A stretch of 64,000 nt of DNA from Papilionanthe hookeriana x Papilionanthe teres (lineage: Eukaryota > Streptophyta > Magnoliopsida > Asparagales > Orchidaceae): assembly GCA_022702705.1 (NCBI GenBank), contig JAKZJZ010000072.1, positions 40,373 to 104,372 on the forward strand, written 5' to 3'. Each line of letters opens with the position of its first letter. Positions within the stretch are counted from its first letter, which is position 1. Position numbers and translations under genes: made by a program. This document shows positions 21,701 to 32,330 of the stretch, in pieces. The notes under the pieces are model-generated. The model was not told where the DNA came from. It saw only the letters and a list, made by a program, of their open reading frames with translations, and ran no database searches.

Positions 21701-24700
21701 AGGAAAGGCAATAGAGAATGCTGAAGAGAGAGGGAAAGAGAGAGGGAGAAAGACAATGAAGAGATAGATAGAAAAAGTGTGCATTTGTGTGAGTGTGAGG
21801 AGATAGAAAGCAAGAGAGACAAGAACGACAGAGATAAACTAGAAAAGGAAAGAGAGAAAGAAATAAGAGAGTGAGTGAGAGAGAGAGTGGAAAGAGTGAG
21901 TGAAACAGAAATTTTGAGATAGATAAGAAGGGAGACAGAGAGCGACAAAAGAGAAAGAATGTGAGAAAGCGCAAGAGGTTGAGAGAGAGGAGAGAGAGTG
22001 TAATAGAGCGGGAAGTGAGAAAGAGTGCAACAGAGAGGGATATATCTATAAGGGAAGGACGTGGAGATAGAAAGAGATAGAGATAGAAAAGGAGAGATAG
22101 TAGAGAAGATGCAAGAGATAACATGAGAGACAGGGATGGAGGATAGGATGGAAAGAGAGGGGGAATAAAGGAATAGAGTATGATATAAAAGACATGAGTA
22201 AATGAGAGAGAACAATGAAGTGATAGAAAGAGAGATAGAGAGGGAGAGAGAAAGTGGGAATATGGGGGTTAGAGAGAAAAATGAGAAAGTTGTGGAGAGA
22301 GTGAAAGAGAACAAGTGAGGTATAGAGAGGAAAAGAGATAGATAGAAAGATAGGGTGTGAGAGAGTGAGGGAGTTAGGAAGGGACAGAGAGACATAGTGA
22401 GAGATAGAAGAGAATGAAAGGACAGAGTTTGAGGTTAATCAGAGTGAGAGAAAAGAGAGGGAGAGAGAAAGAAGGTGACAGAGGGAGGATGGGAGAGAGT
22501 GAGTGAGCAAGAAGGAAAGGCAGAGATCGAGGGACAAAGAGAGAGGGTAGAGATAGAGAGAGTTGGAAGGAGAGAGGAAGGGAAGGAGTGATTATAAGAG
22601 AGAGGGAGAAAGAGTTAGCAGTAGAGAAGAATAGAGTGAAATAATAGATAGAGAGAAGGGATAGCAAGAGAAGATGTGGGAGAGATTGATCGAGAGAGCA
22701 TGAGTTAGAGACAAAGATATAAAGAGAGAAAAGGAGAATGAGAGACTGGGAGAGCGGGTACAATAGCAAGAGATAATGGATAAAAATTGAGAGAAAAAGA
22801 TATAGAGAGAAGGGCTCCAGGTGAGAGAGTGAGAGAGGAAGATAGAGAGAGATGGAGGGAGAGACTGAAAGAAAGTGCAAGTAAGAGAGAGGGAGGGAAA
22901 TAGAGCAGGACTAAGAGAGAGCAAAAGTGAGAGTGAGAGAGAATGAGAGTGAGAGAGAAATTGAGCGAGAGAGAGGGAGGGAGTGCATAGGAGAGAGAGA
23001 GAGAGACAAAGTGAAACATCAAGGAAGGGCAATAGAGAGCGATAGAGAGAGAGAGGACAAGAGAGAGGGAGAGAGTGAGGAGATAAAAAGAAAGTGTGCT
23101 TCTGTGTGAGAGCGAGGAGATAAATAGAAAATTAAGAGAGGGAAGGACAGGAGAGATAGACAAGAATGGGTGAGAGATTAAGAGAGAGAAGAGACTGAGA
23201 GAGAGTGGAAAGAGTGAGTGATAACGAAGGTGTGAGATGGAGAGGAAGGGAGACAGAGAGGGACAAAAGAGAAAGAATGTAAGATAGAATGCATGAGAGT
23301 GATAGAGGAGAGAGTGTGTAACAGAGAGGGACAAGGGTGCAATTAGAGGGATATATCTATAAAGAAAGGAGGTGGATATAGAAAGAGAGAGAGATAGAGA
23401 GAGTCAAAGAGAGAAAGAGAGATGAAGAGAGTGCGAAGATGCAAGAGAGAATGTGAGAGTGAGGGAGAGAGAGGAGGATATGGGGGAAAGAGAGGGGGAG
23501 TAGAGAAAGAGAGTAAGATAGAAAAGACATGAGAGTAGAAGAGAAAGAACAATGAAGTGAGAGAAAGATAGACAAAGAGGGAGAAAGAGTGGGAGAGTGT
23601 GGGATAAAGAGCAAAAAGGAGAAAGTGCTAGAGAGAGTCAAAGAGAGAAAGAGAGATGAAGAGGGAAACCGAGAGAGATAGATAGAGTGTGAGGGAGTGA
23701 GTGAGTGAGGGAGAGATAGACAGACATAGAGAGAGCGAGAGGGGGATAGAGAAAGAGATAGAGAGAGAAGTGAATGTTAGAAAGGAATGGAATGAAAGGA
23801 GAGAGTGAGAGGTTTATCAGAGTTAGAGAAGAGTGAAGGAGAGAGAAAGAGAGTGAGAGAGGGAACGATGGAGAGAATGAGTGAGCAAGAAGGAGAGGGG
23901 GAGCTCGAGGGTCAAGAGAGAGGGTTGAGATTAAGTGTTGGAAGGAGAGATTGTAAGTGAGAGGGGAAAATAGTTAGCGATACAGAAATAGAGGGAAATA
24001 TAAGAGAGAGTAGAGAAGGGATAGCGCGAGAAGATATGTGTGAGAGATTGAGTGGGAGCGCAAGGGAGAGAGACAAAGAGAGATAAGGATAATGAGAGAC
24101 AGAGAGCGGGGGTACAATAGCAAGAGGTATTAGATATAATGTGAGAGAAAATAATATAGAGAGAAGGGCTCAATGTGAGAGAGTGAGAAAGGAAGATAGA
24201 GAAATGGAGGGAGAGACTGAAAGAAAGTGCAAGTAAGAGAGAGGGATGGAGATAGAGCAGGACTGAGAGAGAGAGCAGGAGTAAGAGTGATAGAAAATGA
24301 GAGTGAGATAGCAAGTGTGCAAGAGAGGGAGGGATAGGGAAGGAGGGAGGAGGGTATAAGAGAGATGGAGAGAGAGAGAGACAAGTGAAGGATCAAGGAA
24401 GGTCAATAGAGAGCGATGAAGAGAGCGAGGGAAAGTGAGAGGGAGAGAGATAGTGGGGAGATAGATAGAGAAAATGTGCAATTGTGTGAGAGTGAAGAGA
24501 TAGAAAGCAAGAGAGGGAAGGATGAGAGAGATAAATAAAAAAGGAGAGAGAGAAAGAGATAAGAGAGTGAGAGAGAGGGTGTGGAAAGAGTGAGTGAAAG
24601 AGAAAGTTTGAGAGAGAAAGGAAGGGAAATAGAGAGGGACAAAAGAGAAAGAATGTGAGAAAGCACAAGAGGATGTGTAAGAGGAGGGAGAGTGTTACAG

Positions 24701-24740
24701 AGAGGGAGGTGAGAAAGAGTGCAACAGAGAGGAATATATC
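18775..24740 (+). repeat. 1.36 kb monomer / 2.7 kb dimer higher-order repeat
   Basis: The word (A/G)GGCT(CC/AT/CA) with flanking GAGAA and GTGAGAGAGTGAGA falls at 18775, 20089, 21451, 22813 and 24168, spacings 1314, 1362, 1362 and 1355 bp. A second word, ATATATCTATAA(G/A), falls at about 19301, 20624, 22039, 23350 and 24733. Its context alternates: GTGCAACAG before copies 1, 3 and 5, GTGCAAT before copies 2 and 4. Spacing between like copies is about 2738, 2694 and 2726 bp. The real unit is therefore a dimer of about 2.7 kb. Copies diverge by many substitutions and small indels. Confidence 0.75.
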
Positions 24741-25129
24741 TATAAGGGAAAGAGATGGAGATAGAAAGAGATATGGTAGAAAAGGAGGGATAGGTAAAGA
24801 GTTAAAAGATCCAAGAGAAAACGTGTGTGAGAGAGAGATGAAGGATAGGAGGGACAGAGAAGGGGAATAGATAAAGAGAGTGAGATAGAAAAGTCATGCA
24901 AGATGTAGAGAGAACAATGAAGTGAGAGAAAGAGAGATAGAGAGGGAAAGAGAGTGCAAGATAAAGATCATAAAGGAGAAAGTGCTGGAGAGAGTGAAAG
25001 TGAGAAAGATAGGTATAGAGGGGAAAAGAGATTGCTAGTGTGAGGGAGTAAGTGAGTGACGGAGGGAGAGAGACATTGCGAGAGAGCAGACAGAGATAAA
25101 TGGAAGGTGGGAGAGAAAGAGTGTGAGAC

Positions 25130-25960
25130 AAAAGAAAAGAGATAAATGAGATAGAGAGAGTGCGTGTGAGAGAAAAGATAAATGAGAGAGAAGAGTGGGA
25201 GATGAGAGAGAGAGTTAGAGAGTGACATATTGATAGATATGGAGAGGAGACAAGTGAAAGAGGGAAAGCGGAAGGAGGAGAGAGAGGGGAAGAGATAAAG
25301 AGTGAATGAGAAGGGAGATCGAGAGAGGTGGGATAGAGGGTGGAGAATTGGAGGCCATGAGAGAGAGAGGGAGGTGGAGAGAGAGACAAAATGAGAGAGG
25401 GTGAAGAGGGAGCTAGAGAAGAGACATGAGAACGAGAGAAGAGCGAGTGTGATATGCAATAGAGAGAGATCAGGGAGTACGAGAATAGACTGCGAGAGAG
25501 AAAAATATAGAGGGAAAGTGAGAGTGTGAACGGACAGATCAAGAGAACAATTGATAAAGATTAAGTGAGAGAAAGATTGAGAGATTTTGATAAAAAAAGA
25601 GAACAGAGAGTGGAAGGAAAAGAGAGACAATGAGAGTGTACCATAGAGAAGTTAGGAAGAGAGATAGAGAATGGATAGAACGTGGGAGAGAGGGAGAGAG
25701 GGAGATAAGAGATGGAGAGAAGAGAGAGGCTGAGACATAAAAGAGAGTATGAGAGAGAGTGTGTGTAAGAGAGAGGGAGGGCGGGAGTGAGAGCAAGAGA
25801 GAAGAGAAAGCAAGAGGGAAGAGTGACAGGGATAGTGCGTGTGAAGGAGTGAGAGATTGAGAAAGCAAGAGAAGAGAGAGGGAGAGGGATGGAGGTAGAT
25901 AGAAAAAATAAAGGAAGAGATGGAGAGAGTGGGAGAGAAAGTGTGGGAGGAAGTAAGAGA
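25130..25960 (+). repeat. Segment duplicated 12.04 kb downstream (copy 1)
   Basis: GGAGACAAGTGAAAG (25246), AGAGATAAAGAGTGAATGA (25291) and GATATGCAAT (25451) recur in the same order and orientation at 37276, 37331 and 37493. Offsets are 12030-12042 bp. Confidence 0.7.
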
Positions 25961-27082
25961 GTGGGAGAGGGAGATAGAGAAGAGTGAGAGAGGAAGAGAG
26001 AGCGAGTAGAAAAAAGTGAGGTAGAGAGATGGAAGTGACTGTAAGTAGAAGTAAGAAAGATGCAAAGAGAAGGGAGAATGGGAGGGAGACATAAAGAGAA
26101 AAACAAATGATAGAGAGAGATGGAAATAAACTGGGAGAAAGGGAGAACGGGATCGAGGCGTAAGGGAGAAAGAGGGAGAAAGAGGGATTAAGAGCTAGAG
26201 ATAGGAGAGTAGAACAGAGGAAGATAAGAGATTATGAGTGAGAAATTGTGGGAACAACAAGAGAGTGTGTAAGAGAAAGGGAGAGAAATAGAGCGAGCAA
26301 ATAAAGTGTGAGTGGAGAGGGAGAGAGATGGAAAGATGAAAAAGAGATAATGTAAGAGAGAGGGTAAAAGAGAGAGGGAGTGAGACAGATAGAGAGAGAA
26401 GTAAAGAGAGTGGGAGGAAGGGAGAGAGTCTGAGAGAAAGGAGAGACATAAGCATGGAAAGATAAAGTGAGAGATAAAGAGAAAGCAAAAGAGAAGTAGA
26501 GAGAGAAAGAGAGAGAAGGGCATTGAGATAAAGAGAGAAGGGTGTGAGAAAGAGATTGAAATAGAGAGAGAGAAGAGAGAGCTGAAGAGAGAGAGTTGCA
26601 AGGTGAGAGAGAGCACTGGAGGAAGCAAGAGAGAGGGATGGAAAGAGTGAGTGAGAGATATAGGAAGTCCAAGAGAGAAGTAGAGAGAGAAAGAGAGAGG
26701 GGTAGAGAAGTGAGAAGAATGTGAGAAAGAGCTTGAAAGAATGAGGAAGTAAGACAGATTAAGATGTGGAGGTAGATAGAAATGATCTGTGAGAGAGCTA
26801 GAGATAGATTGAGTGAGGGTGAGGCTGCTAGAAATAGAGACGAGAGGAGAAGAGAGGAGAGAAATAGGTAAGGAGTGATTCAAGAGTGGAGGAGAAAGAT
26901 AGGGAGTGAGTGAAATGAGAGAGAACATTAAGAGAAAGAACAGAGTGAAAGAAAGAGAGAATACATAAGAGAGAGGTAAGAAAGGAGAGAGTGAGGGAAG
27001 GAAGAAGGGAGGGCAAGAGAGAGAGAGTGTGTGTGTATGACAGAGGAAAAATAAGTGTGAGATAGACGTAGAGAGTGGGAAA

Positions 27083-27096
<14 letters not shown>

Positions 27097-27120
<24 letters not shown>
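27097..27120 (+). repeat. (GA)n microsatellite next to a (TG)n tract
   Basis: A pure GA run of about 24 bp directly follows a TG run at 27084-27097. Confidence 0.85.
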
Positions 27121-29580
27121 AGAGCTTTATGACTGAGAGAGAGAGATGGAGGGCATGAGAGAGTGAGGGAGGGAGAGAAAATATGAGAAAGAAAGAGTGA
27201 AAGAGAGAGAAAAGAGAGAGAGAGAAGATAGAGAGAGCAACAATGTTGTAGGGAGAGAGAGAGTTCATAAGATAGGAAGAGAGGGGGGAGATAGATAGAT
27301 ATATTATGAAAAGATAGAGTGAGAGATATAGAGAGAGCAAAATAGAGGTACATAGAAGAGGTACATGTAGAGAGAGAGTTTGAGATGATAGGAAGAGAGA
27401 AGAGAGAGCGAGAGAAGATGAAGAGGCATATAGAGACGTTAAGAAAGATATATAAACAGAAAGAGGTTGAGAAAGTTAGAAAGAGAGAGAAGATGATAGA
27501 CAAAGTGAGGTAGAGGGTGATGGATTCAAGAGAGAAGGAGAGATAGGGGAGTGAGTGGGAAGAGAGAATGATGAGAGAGCACGAGAGAGGGCAAGAGTAG
27601 AAGAAAATGAATACATAAGTGAGAGAGGTAGGCATGGATAGAGTGAGTGAAGGAGGGAAGGAGGGTAAGAGAGAGGGGGATAGTGAGAATGAGAGAGAGA
27701 AATGGGAGAATGAGAGTGAAATAGAGGTAGAGAAACGAGTGAAAGAACAAGAAAGAGAGAGAAAGGAGTGAGAGAGAGTAAAAAAAGAGCTCCATGAGAG
27801 AGAGAGATGGATGGCAAGAGTGAGGGAGGTATGAAAGAGTGAGAGAGTGAAGAGAGAGATTATCTAGAGAGAAGAGAGAGAGGGCAAATAGAGAGGGAAA
27901 CAAAGTAAGACAGACCGAGAAAGAGTGAAGGAGGGAGAGGGAGGGAGAGACGGGGATAGGCATGGAAAGATGGTGCGAGAGATATAGAGAGAACAAAAGA
28001 GAAGTAAGAGAGAAAGAGAGAAGAGCATAGAGATAATGAGAGAAGGGTGTGAGAAAGAGATTGAAAAAAGAGAGAGAGAGAGTTGCAAGGTGAGAGAGAG
28101 AGCAAGGGAGGAAGCAAGAGAGAGGGAGAGAAAGGTATGGAAAGGGTGAGTGAGAGATATATGAAGTGCGAGAGAGAAGGAGAGAGGAGAAAGAGAGAGA
28201 AAGGGGTAGAGGGAGTGAGAAGAGTATGAGAAAGAGCTTGAAAGAAAGTGGAAGTATGAAAGATGGAGATAAGGAGGCAGATAGAAACTGTGTGAGAGAG
28301 CTTGAGATAGAATGAACGAGAGTGAGGTAAATAGAAATAGAGAAGAGAAGAGAGGAGTGAAAGAAAGAGATAGGGAGTGATTTAAGAGAGAAGGAGAAAG
28401 ATGGGGCATAAGTGAAATGATAGAGAAAAGAAAGAGAAAGAACTGTGTGAGAGGAAGAGAGAATACATAAGGGTGAGAGATAGGGAAGAAGAGAGTGAAG
28501 GAAGGTGGAAGGAAGGGTGGGAGAGAGACTGTGTGTGAGAGAGAGGGAGGGAGAATAAGTGTGTGATTGATGTAGAGAGTAGGAAAAAGTGAGAGAGAGT
28601 AAGTGAAAGAGGGAAGAATGGAAGAGAGTGAGAGTGAGAGTGAGAGTGAGAAAGAGAAGTGCTCCATGACTGAGAAAGAGTGGAGGGCACGAGAGAGTGA
28701 TAAGGGAGAAAGAGTGATTGAAAGTATGAGAAATGGATAGAGAAGTGAAAGAGAGAAAGAAAAAGGGAAAGAGAGAGTGAGAAAAAGTAGAAAGAGGGAG
28801 AAAAGAGAGAGAACAATTATGTACGGGAGATTAAGAGAGTGAGAGAGCAAGCGAGAGAGAAAGAGATAGAGAAGATAAAGGAACAAAGGGAGAAAAGAAG
28901 AGGTTTATATATATAGAAGAGAGAGGTAAGAGGTGAGGGAAAGTGAGGAAGGGAAAGATGAAGAGAAGGAGGGAGAGAGAGACAAAGAATGGATGTAGAG
29001 AGGGAGAGAGTGAGAGCGAAAGATGGGGAAGAAGTTGGAGATAGAAAGAGATGGAGACAGAAAAGAAGGGATAGGTAGAGATGAAGATGATGCAAGAGAG
29101 AACTTCAGAGTGAGAGAGATAGAGGATTGGAGGAAACGAGAGCGGGAATAGAGAAAGAGAGTGAGATATAAAAAAGAGGTCCAGAAAGTTACAGAGAGAG
29201 TAAACGAGAGACAGAGTGAGGCAAGGAGGAATGGATTCAAGAGAGAAGCAGAGAGGAGGAGCGAGTGAGAAGAGAGAATGAAGAGAGAGTACTAGAGGGG
29301 AAAGAGCAGAAGAAAATCAAAGAAATACAGAAGTGAGAGAGGTAGGAATCAATAGAGTGAGGGAAAGAGGGAAGGAGAATAAGAGAGGGGGGAAAAGTGA
29401 GAATGAGAGAGATAAAGTGGAGAATGAGAGTGAGATAGAGGTAGAGAGAAGTAATAAGAGAAAGGAAGAAAGAGAGACAAAAGCATGAGAGAGAGAGTAA
29501 GAAAGAGAAGAGCTCCATGAGTGAGAGAGAGAGAGATGGAGGACAAGAGAGAGAAGAGAGGAAAGAGTGAGACTGAGAGA

Positions 29581-29585
29581 AATAG
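29581..29585. other. Strand switch 3 (purine to pyrimidine)
   Basis: GAGAGAAATAGCTCTCTTGC: the switch occurs within about 5 bp, with a short GAGAG/CTCTC symmetry around AAATAG. The right side enters the D-type submonomer. Confidence 0.65.
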
Positions 29586-29843
29586 CTCTCTTGCACTCTT
29601 TATCTTCTCTCTATCTCATCTTTCTCTTCCCTTACTTCTTCTTTTCTCTCTCATTCTTTGTTTCTCTCATGCTCTCTCCCTCTCCCTCTCCCTCTAGTGC
29701 CTTCCATTTCTCCCTTTAAAATGGATCTCTTCTCTTTCTCTCTTTTTCTCTCTTACTCTTTTATTTCTCTCATTCTCTCCAACACCCTCTCACTCTCATT
29801 CTCCCACCTCTCTCCCTCTCCCTCCCTCCCTTGTTTCATTTGC

Positions 29844-29922
29844 CCTATCTTCCTCCTCTCACTCTCACCTTTCCTACCACTCCCTATCTTCCTCCTCTCA
29901 CTCTCTCCTTTCCTACCACTCT
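29844..29922 (-). repeat. 39-bp tandem duplication
   Basis: CCTATCTTCCTCCTCTCACT and the following CTTTCCTACCAC are repeated at offset 39 with a few differences. Confidence 0.7.
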
Positions 29923-30508
29923 CTCATGAACTATCTCTCTTTCTCTATCTCTTGCCCTCTCTCTCGCTCTGCCTTTTTTCTCTCTTCTCACTCACTCCTC
30001 ATCTCTCTCCTCTCTCTTTCTCTCACATTGTTCTTTCTCTTTCTTTTCTCTTGCATTTCACACACTCTCCATCTTTCTCCTCCGCTCCTAAATCACTCCT
30101 ACATTTTTCTCTCCTCTCCCTCCTAACCTCTCGTCACTCTTTCTATTTGCCTCACCCTCACTCTATTTATTTCTCGCTCTATCACACACTGTTTCTATTT
30201 TTTCTCTTCATCTTTATCTCTCGTACTCCCTCTTTCATTCAAGCTCTTTCTCACACCCTTCTCACTTCCTATATCCTTTTCTCTCTCTTTCTCTCTTGAC
30301 TTCTCTTTCGCTCTTCCTATATCTCTCACTCACTCTTTCCATCCCTCTCTCTCTCCCTCTCTCCTGCTTCCTCCCATGATATCTCTCTCTCACACCTTGC
30401 AACTTTCTCTCTTCTGTCTTTCTCATATTTCGCTTATCTTTCTCTTCTCTCGCTTCTCTCTCTCTTTCTTTCTCTTCTTTTCTCTTCATACCTACCTCAC
30501 TCTTACCC

Positions 30509-30511
<3 letters not shown>

Positions 30512-30553
<42 letters not shown>
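30512..30553 (-). repeat. (TC)21 microsatellite
   Basis: A pure 42-bp TC run, one of the longest uninterrupted dinucleotide tracts in the window. Confidence 0.9.
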
Positions 30554-30559
<6 letters not shown>

Positions 30560-32320
30560 GGAACTCTTCTCTTTCTCACACTTTCTCACTTCTTTCTCTT
30601 TCATGCTCTCTCACTCACTTCTCTCTACCTCTATCTCAGTCTCATTCTCCCCTATCTCTCTCTCTCTCATTCGCACTATCCCCCTCTCTCCTTACCCTCC
30701 TTCCCTCTTTCATTCACTCTATCCATTCCCACCACTCTCACTTAAGTATTTCTCTCACTTTCTTCTATTCTTGCCCTCTCTCTTCATTCTCTCCCTCCCT
30801 GCCTCACTTTTTCTTTCCTCTTCTGTAACTTTCTATCTTTCTCAGCCTCTTTTTATTTATATATCTCTCTCACCCTCTCTATTTGTCTCTTCATCTCTCT
30901 CTCGCACTATCTTCTCTCTCTTCCTATCATGATCTTTCTCACACTCTTCTCTCTACATGTACCTCTTCTATGTACTTCTATTTTTCTCTCTCTATATCTC
31001 TCTATCTTTTCATCAATATATCCCTCTATCTCCCCCTCTCTTCCTCTCTTACCATCTCTCTCTCCCTATGACTTTGTCGCCCTCTCTCTCTTCTCTCTCT
31101 CTTTCGCTCTTTCTTTCTTTTATTTTCTCTCCCTCCCTCACACTCTCGTGCCCTCCAACTCTCCTCAATCATAGAGCTCTTCTCTTTCTCTCTCTCTCAC
31201 GTTTTCTCACTTTATACCTCTATCTCACACTTATTTTCCCTCTATCACACACACGCTCTCTCTGTCTTGCCCTCCCTTCCTCCTTCCCTCACTCTCTCCT
31301 TTCCTTCATCTCTCCCTTCTGTATTCTCTCTTTTTCTCTCACTCTGTTCTTTCTCTTTATTTTCTCTCATTTCACTCACTCCCCATCTTTCTCATCCGCT
31401 CTTGAATCACTCCATACTCTTTTCTCTCCTCTCGTCTCTACTTCTAGCTGCCTCACCCTCAATCTATCTTTCTCTAGCTCTCTCACACAGTTTCTATCAA
31501 CCTCCTCATCTTTATCTCTCTTACTTCCTCATTCTTTCAAGCTCTTTCTCGCATTCATCTCTCTCCCTCTACCCCTCTCTCACTTTCTCTCTCTACTTCT
31601 CCCTCGGACTTCCTATATCTCTCACTCACTTTTTCCATCTCTCTCTCTCCCTCTCTCTTGCTTCCTCCCATGCTCGCTCTCTCACCTTGCTACTCTCTCT
31701 CTTCATCTTTCTCTTCTCTCTCTTTATTTCAATCTTTTTCTCACACCCTTCTCTCTTTATCACTAAGCCCTTCTCTCACTTTCTCTCTCTAATTCTCTTT
31801 TGCTCTCTCTTTATCTCTCACTCCATCTTTCCATGCTTATGTCTCTCCTTTCTTTCAGCCTCTCTCCCTTCCTCCCTCTCTCTTTACTTCTCTCTCTATC
31901 TTCTCACTCCCTCTCTTTTACTCTCTCTCTCTTACTTTATCTCTCTTTCATCTTTCCCTCTTTCTCCCTCCCTCTCACTCACTCTTTATTAGCTCGCTCT
32001 ATTTCTCTCCCTTTCTCTTCACACTCTCTCTAGCTATTCCCACACTTTCTCACTCATAATCTCTTTTCTCCCTCTCTCCTGCTCTCTTATCTCTAGCTCT
32101 TAATCTCTCTTTCTCCCTCTCTCTCCCTTACACCTCGATCTCGTTCTCTCTTTCTCCCAGTTTATTTCTATCTCTCTCTATCATTTGTTTTTCTCACGTC
32201 TCCCTTCCATTCTTCCTTCTCTTTGCATCTTTCTTACTTGTGGATACAATCACTTGCATCTGTCTACCTCACTTTCTTCTACTCCCTCTCTCTTTCTCTC
32301 TCGCTCTTCTCTATCTCCCT

Positions 32321-32330
32321 AATAAGGTGG
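32321..32330. other. Strand switch 4 (pyrimidine to purine)
   Basis: TCTCCCTAATAAGGTGGAGTGAG: the switch occurs across AATAAGGTGG without clear inverted arms. Confidence 0.6.

Larger units (their letters stand above)
16593..29582 (+). repeat. Purine block 3
   Basis: A 13 kb GA-rich block with two parts. About 16.6-25.0 kb holds a 1.36 kb monomer/2.7 kb dimer repeat (listed separately). About 26.0-29.58 kb holds the A-B-C-D family reverse-complemented: GAGCTTGAAAG (C type) at about 26731 and 28236, and TACATGTAGAGAGAG (B region) near 27362. Between them, 25130-25960 is a direct copy of 37160-37990. It holds no gene. Confidence 0.8.
29584..32320 (-). repeat. Pyrimidine block 4
   Basis: The + strand is CT-rich. 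It opens with D-type sequence (CCATTTCTCCC, ATGGATCTCTTCTC, CATTTGCCC) and then shows landmarks C 30237, B 30927 and C 31536. Spacings B-C of about 609 and C-B of about 690 bp show a rearranged order relative to A-B-C-D. It contains (TC)21 at 30512-30553. It holds no gene. Confidence 0.8.
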
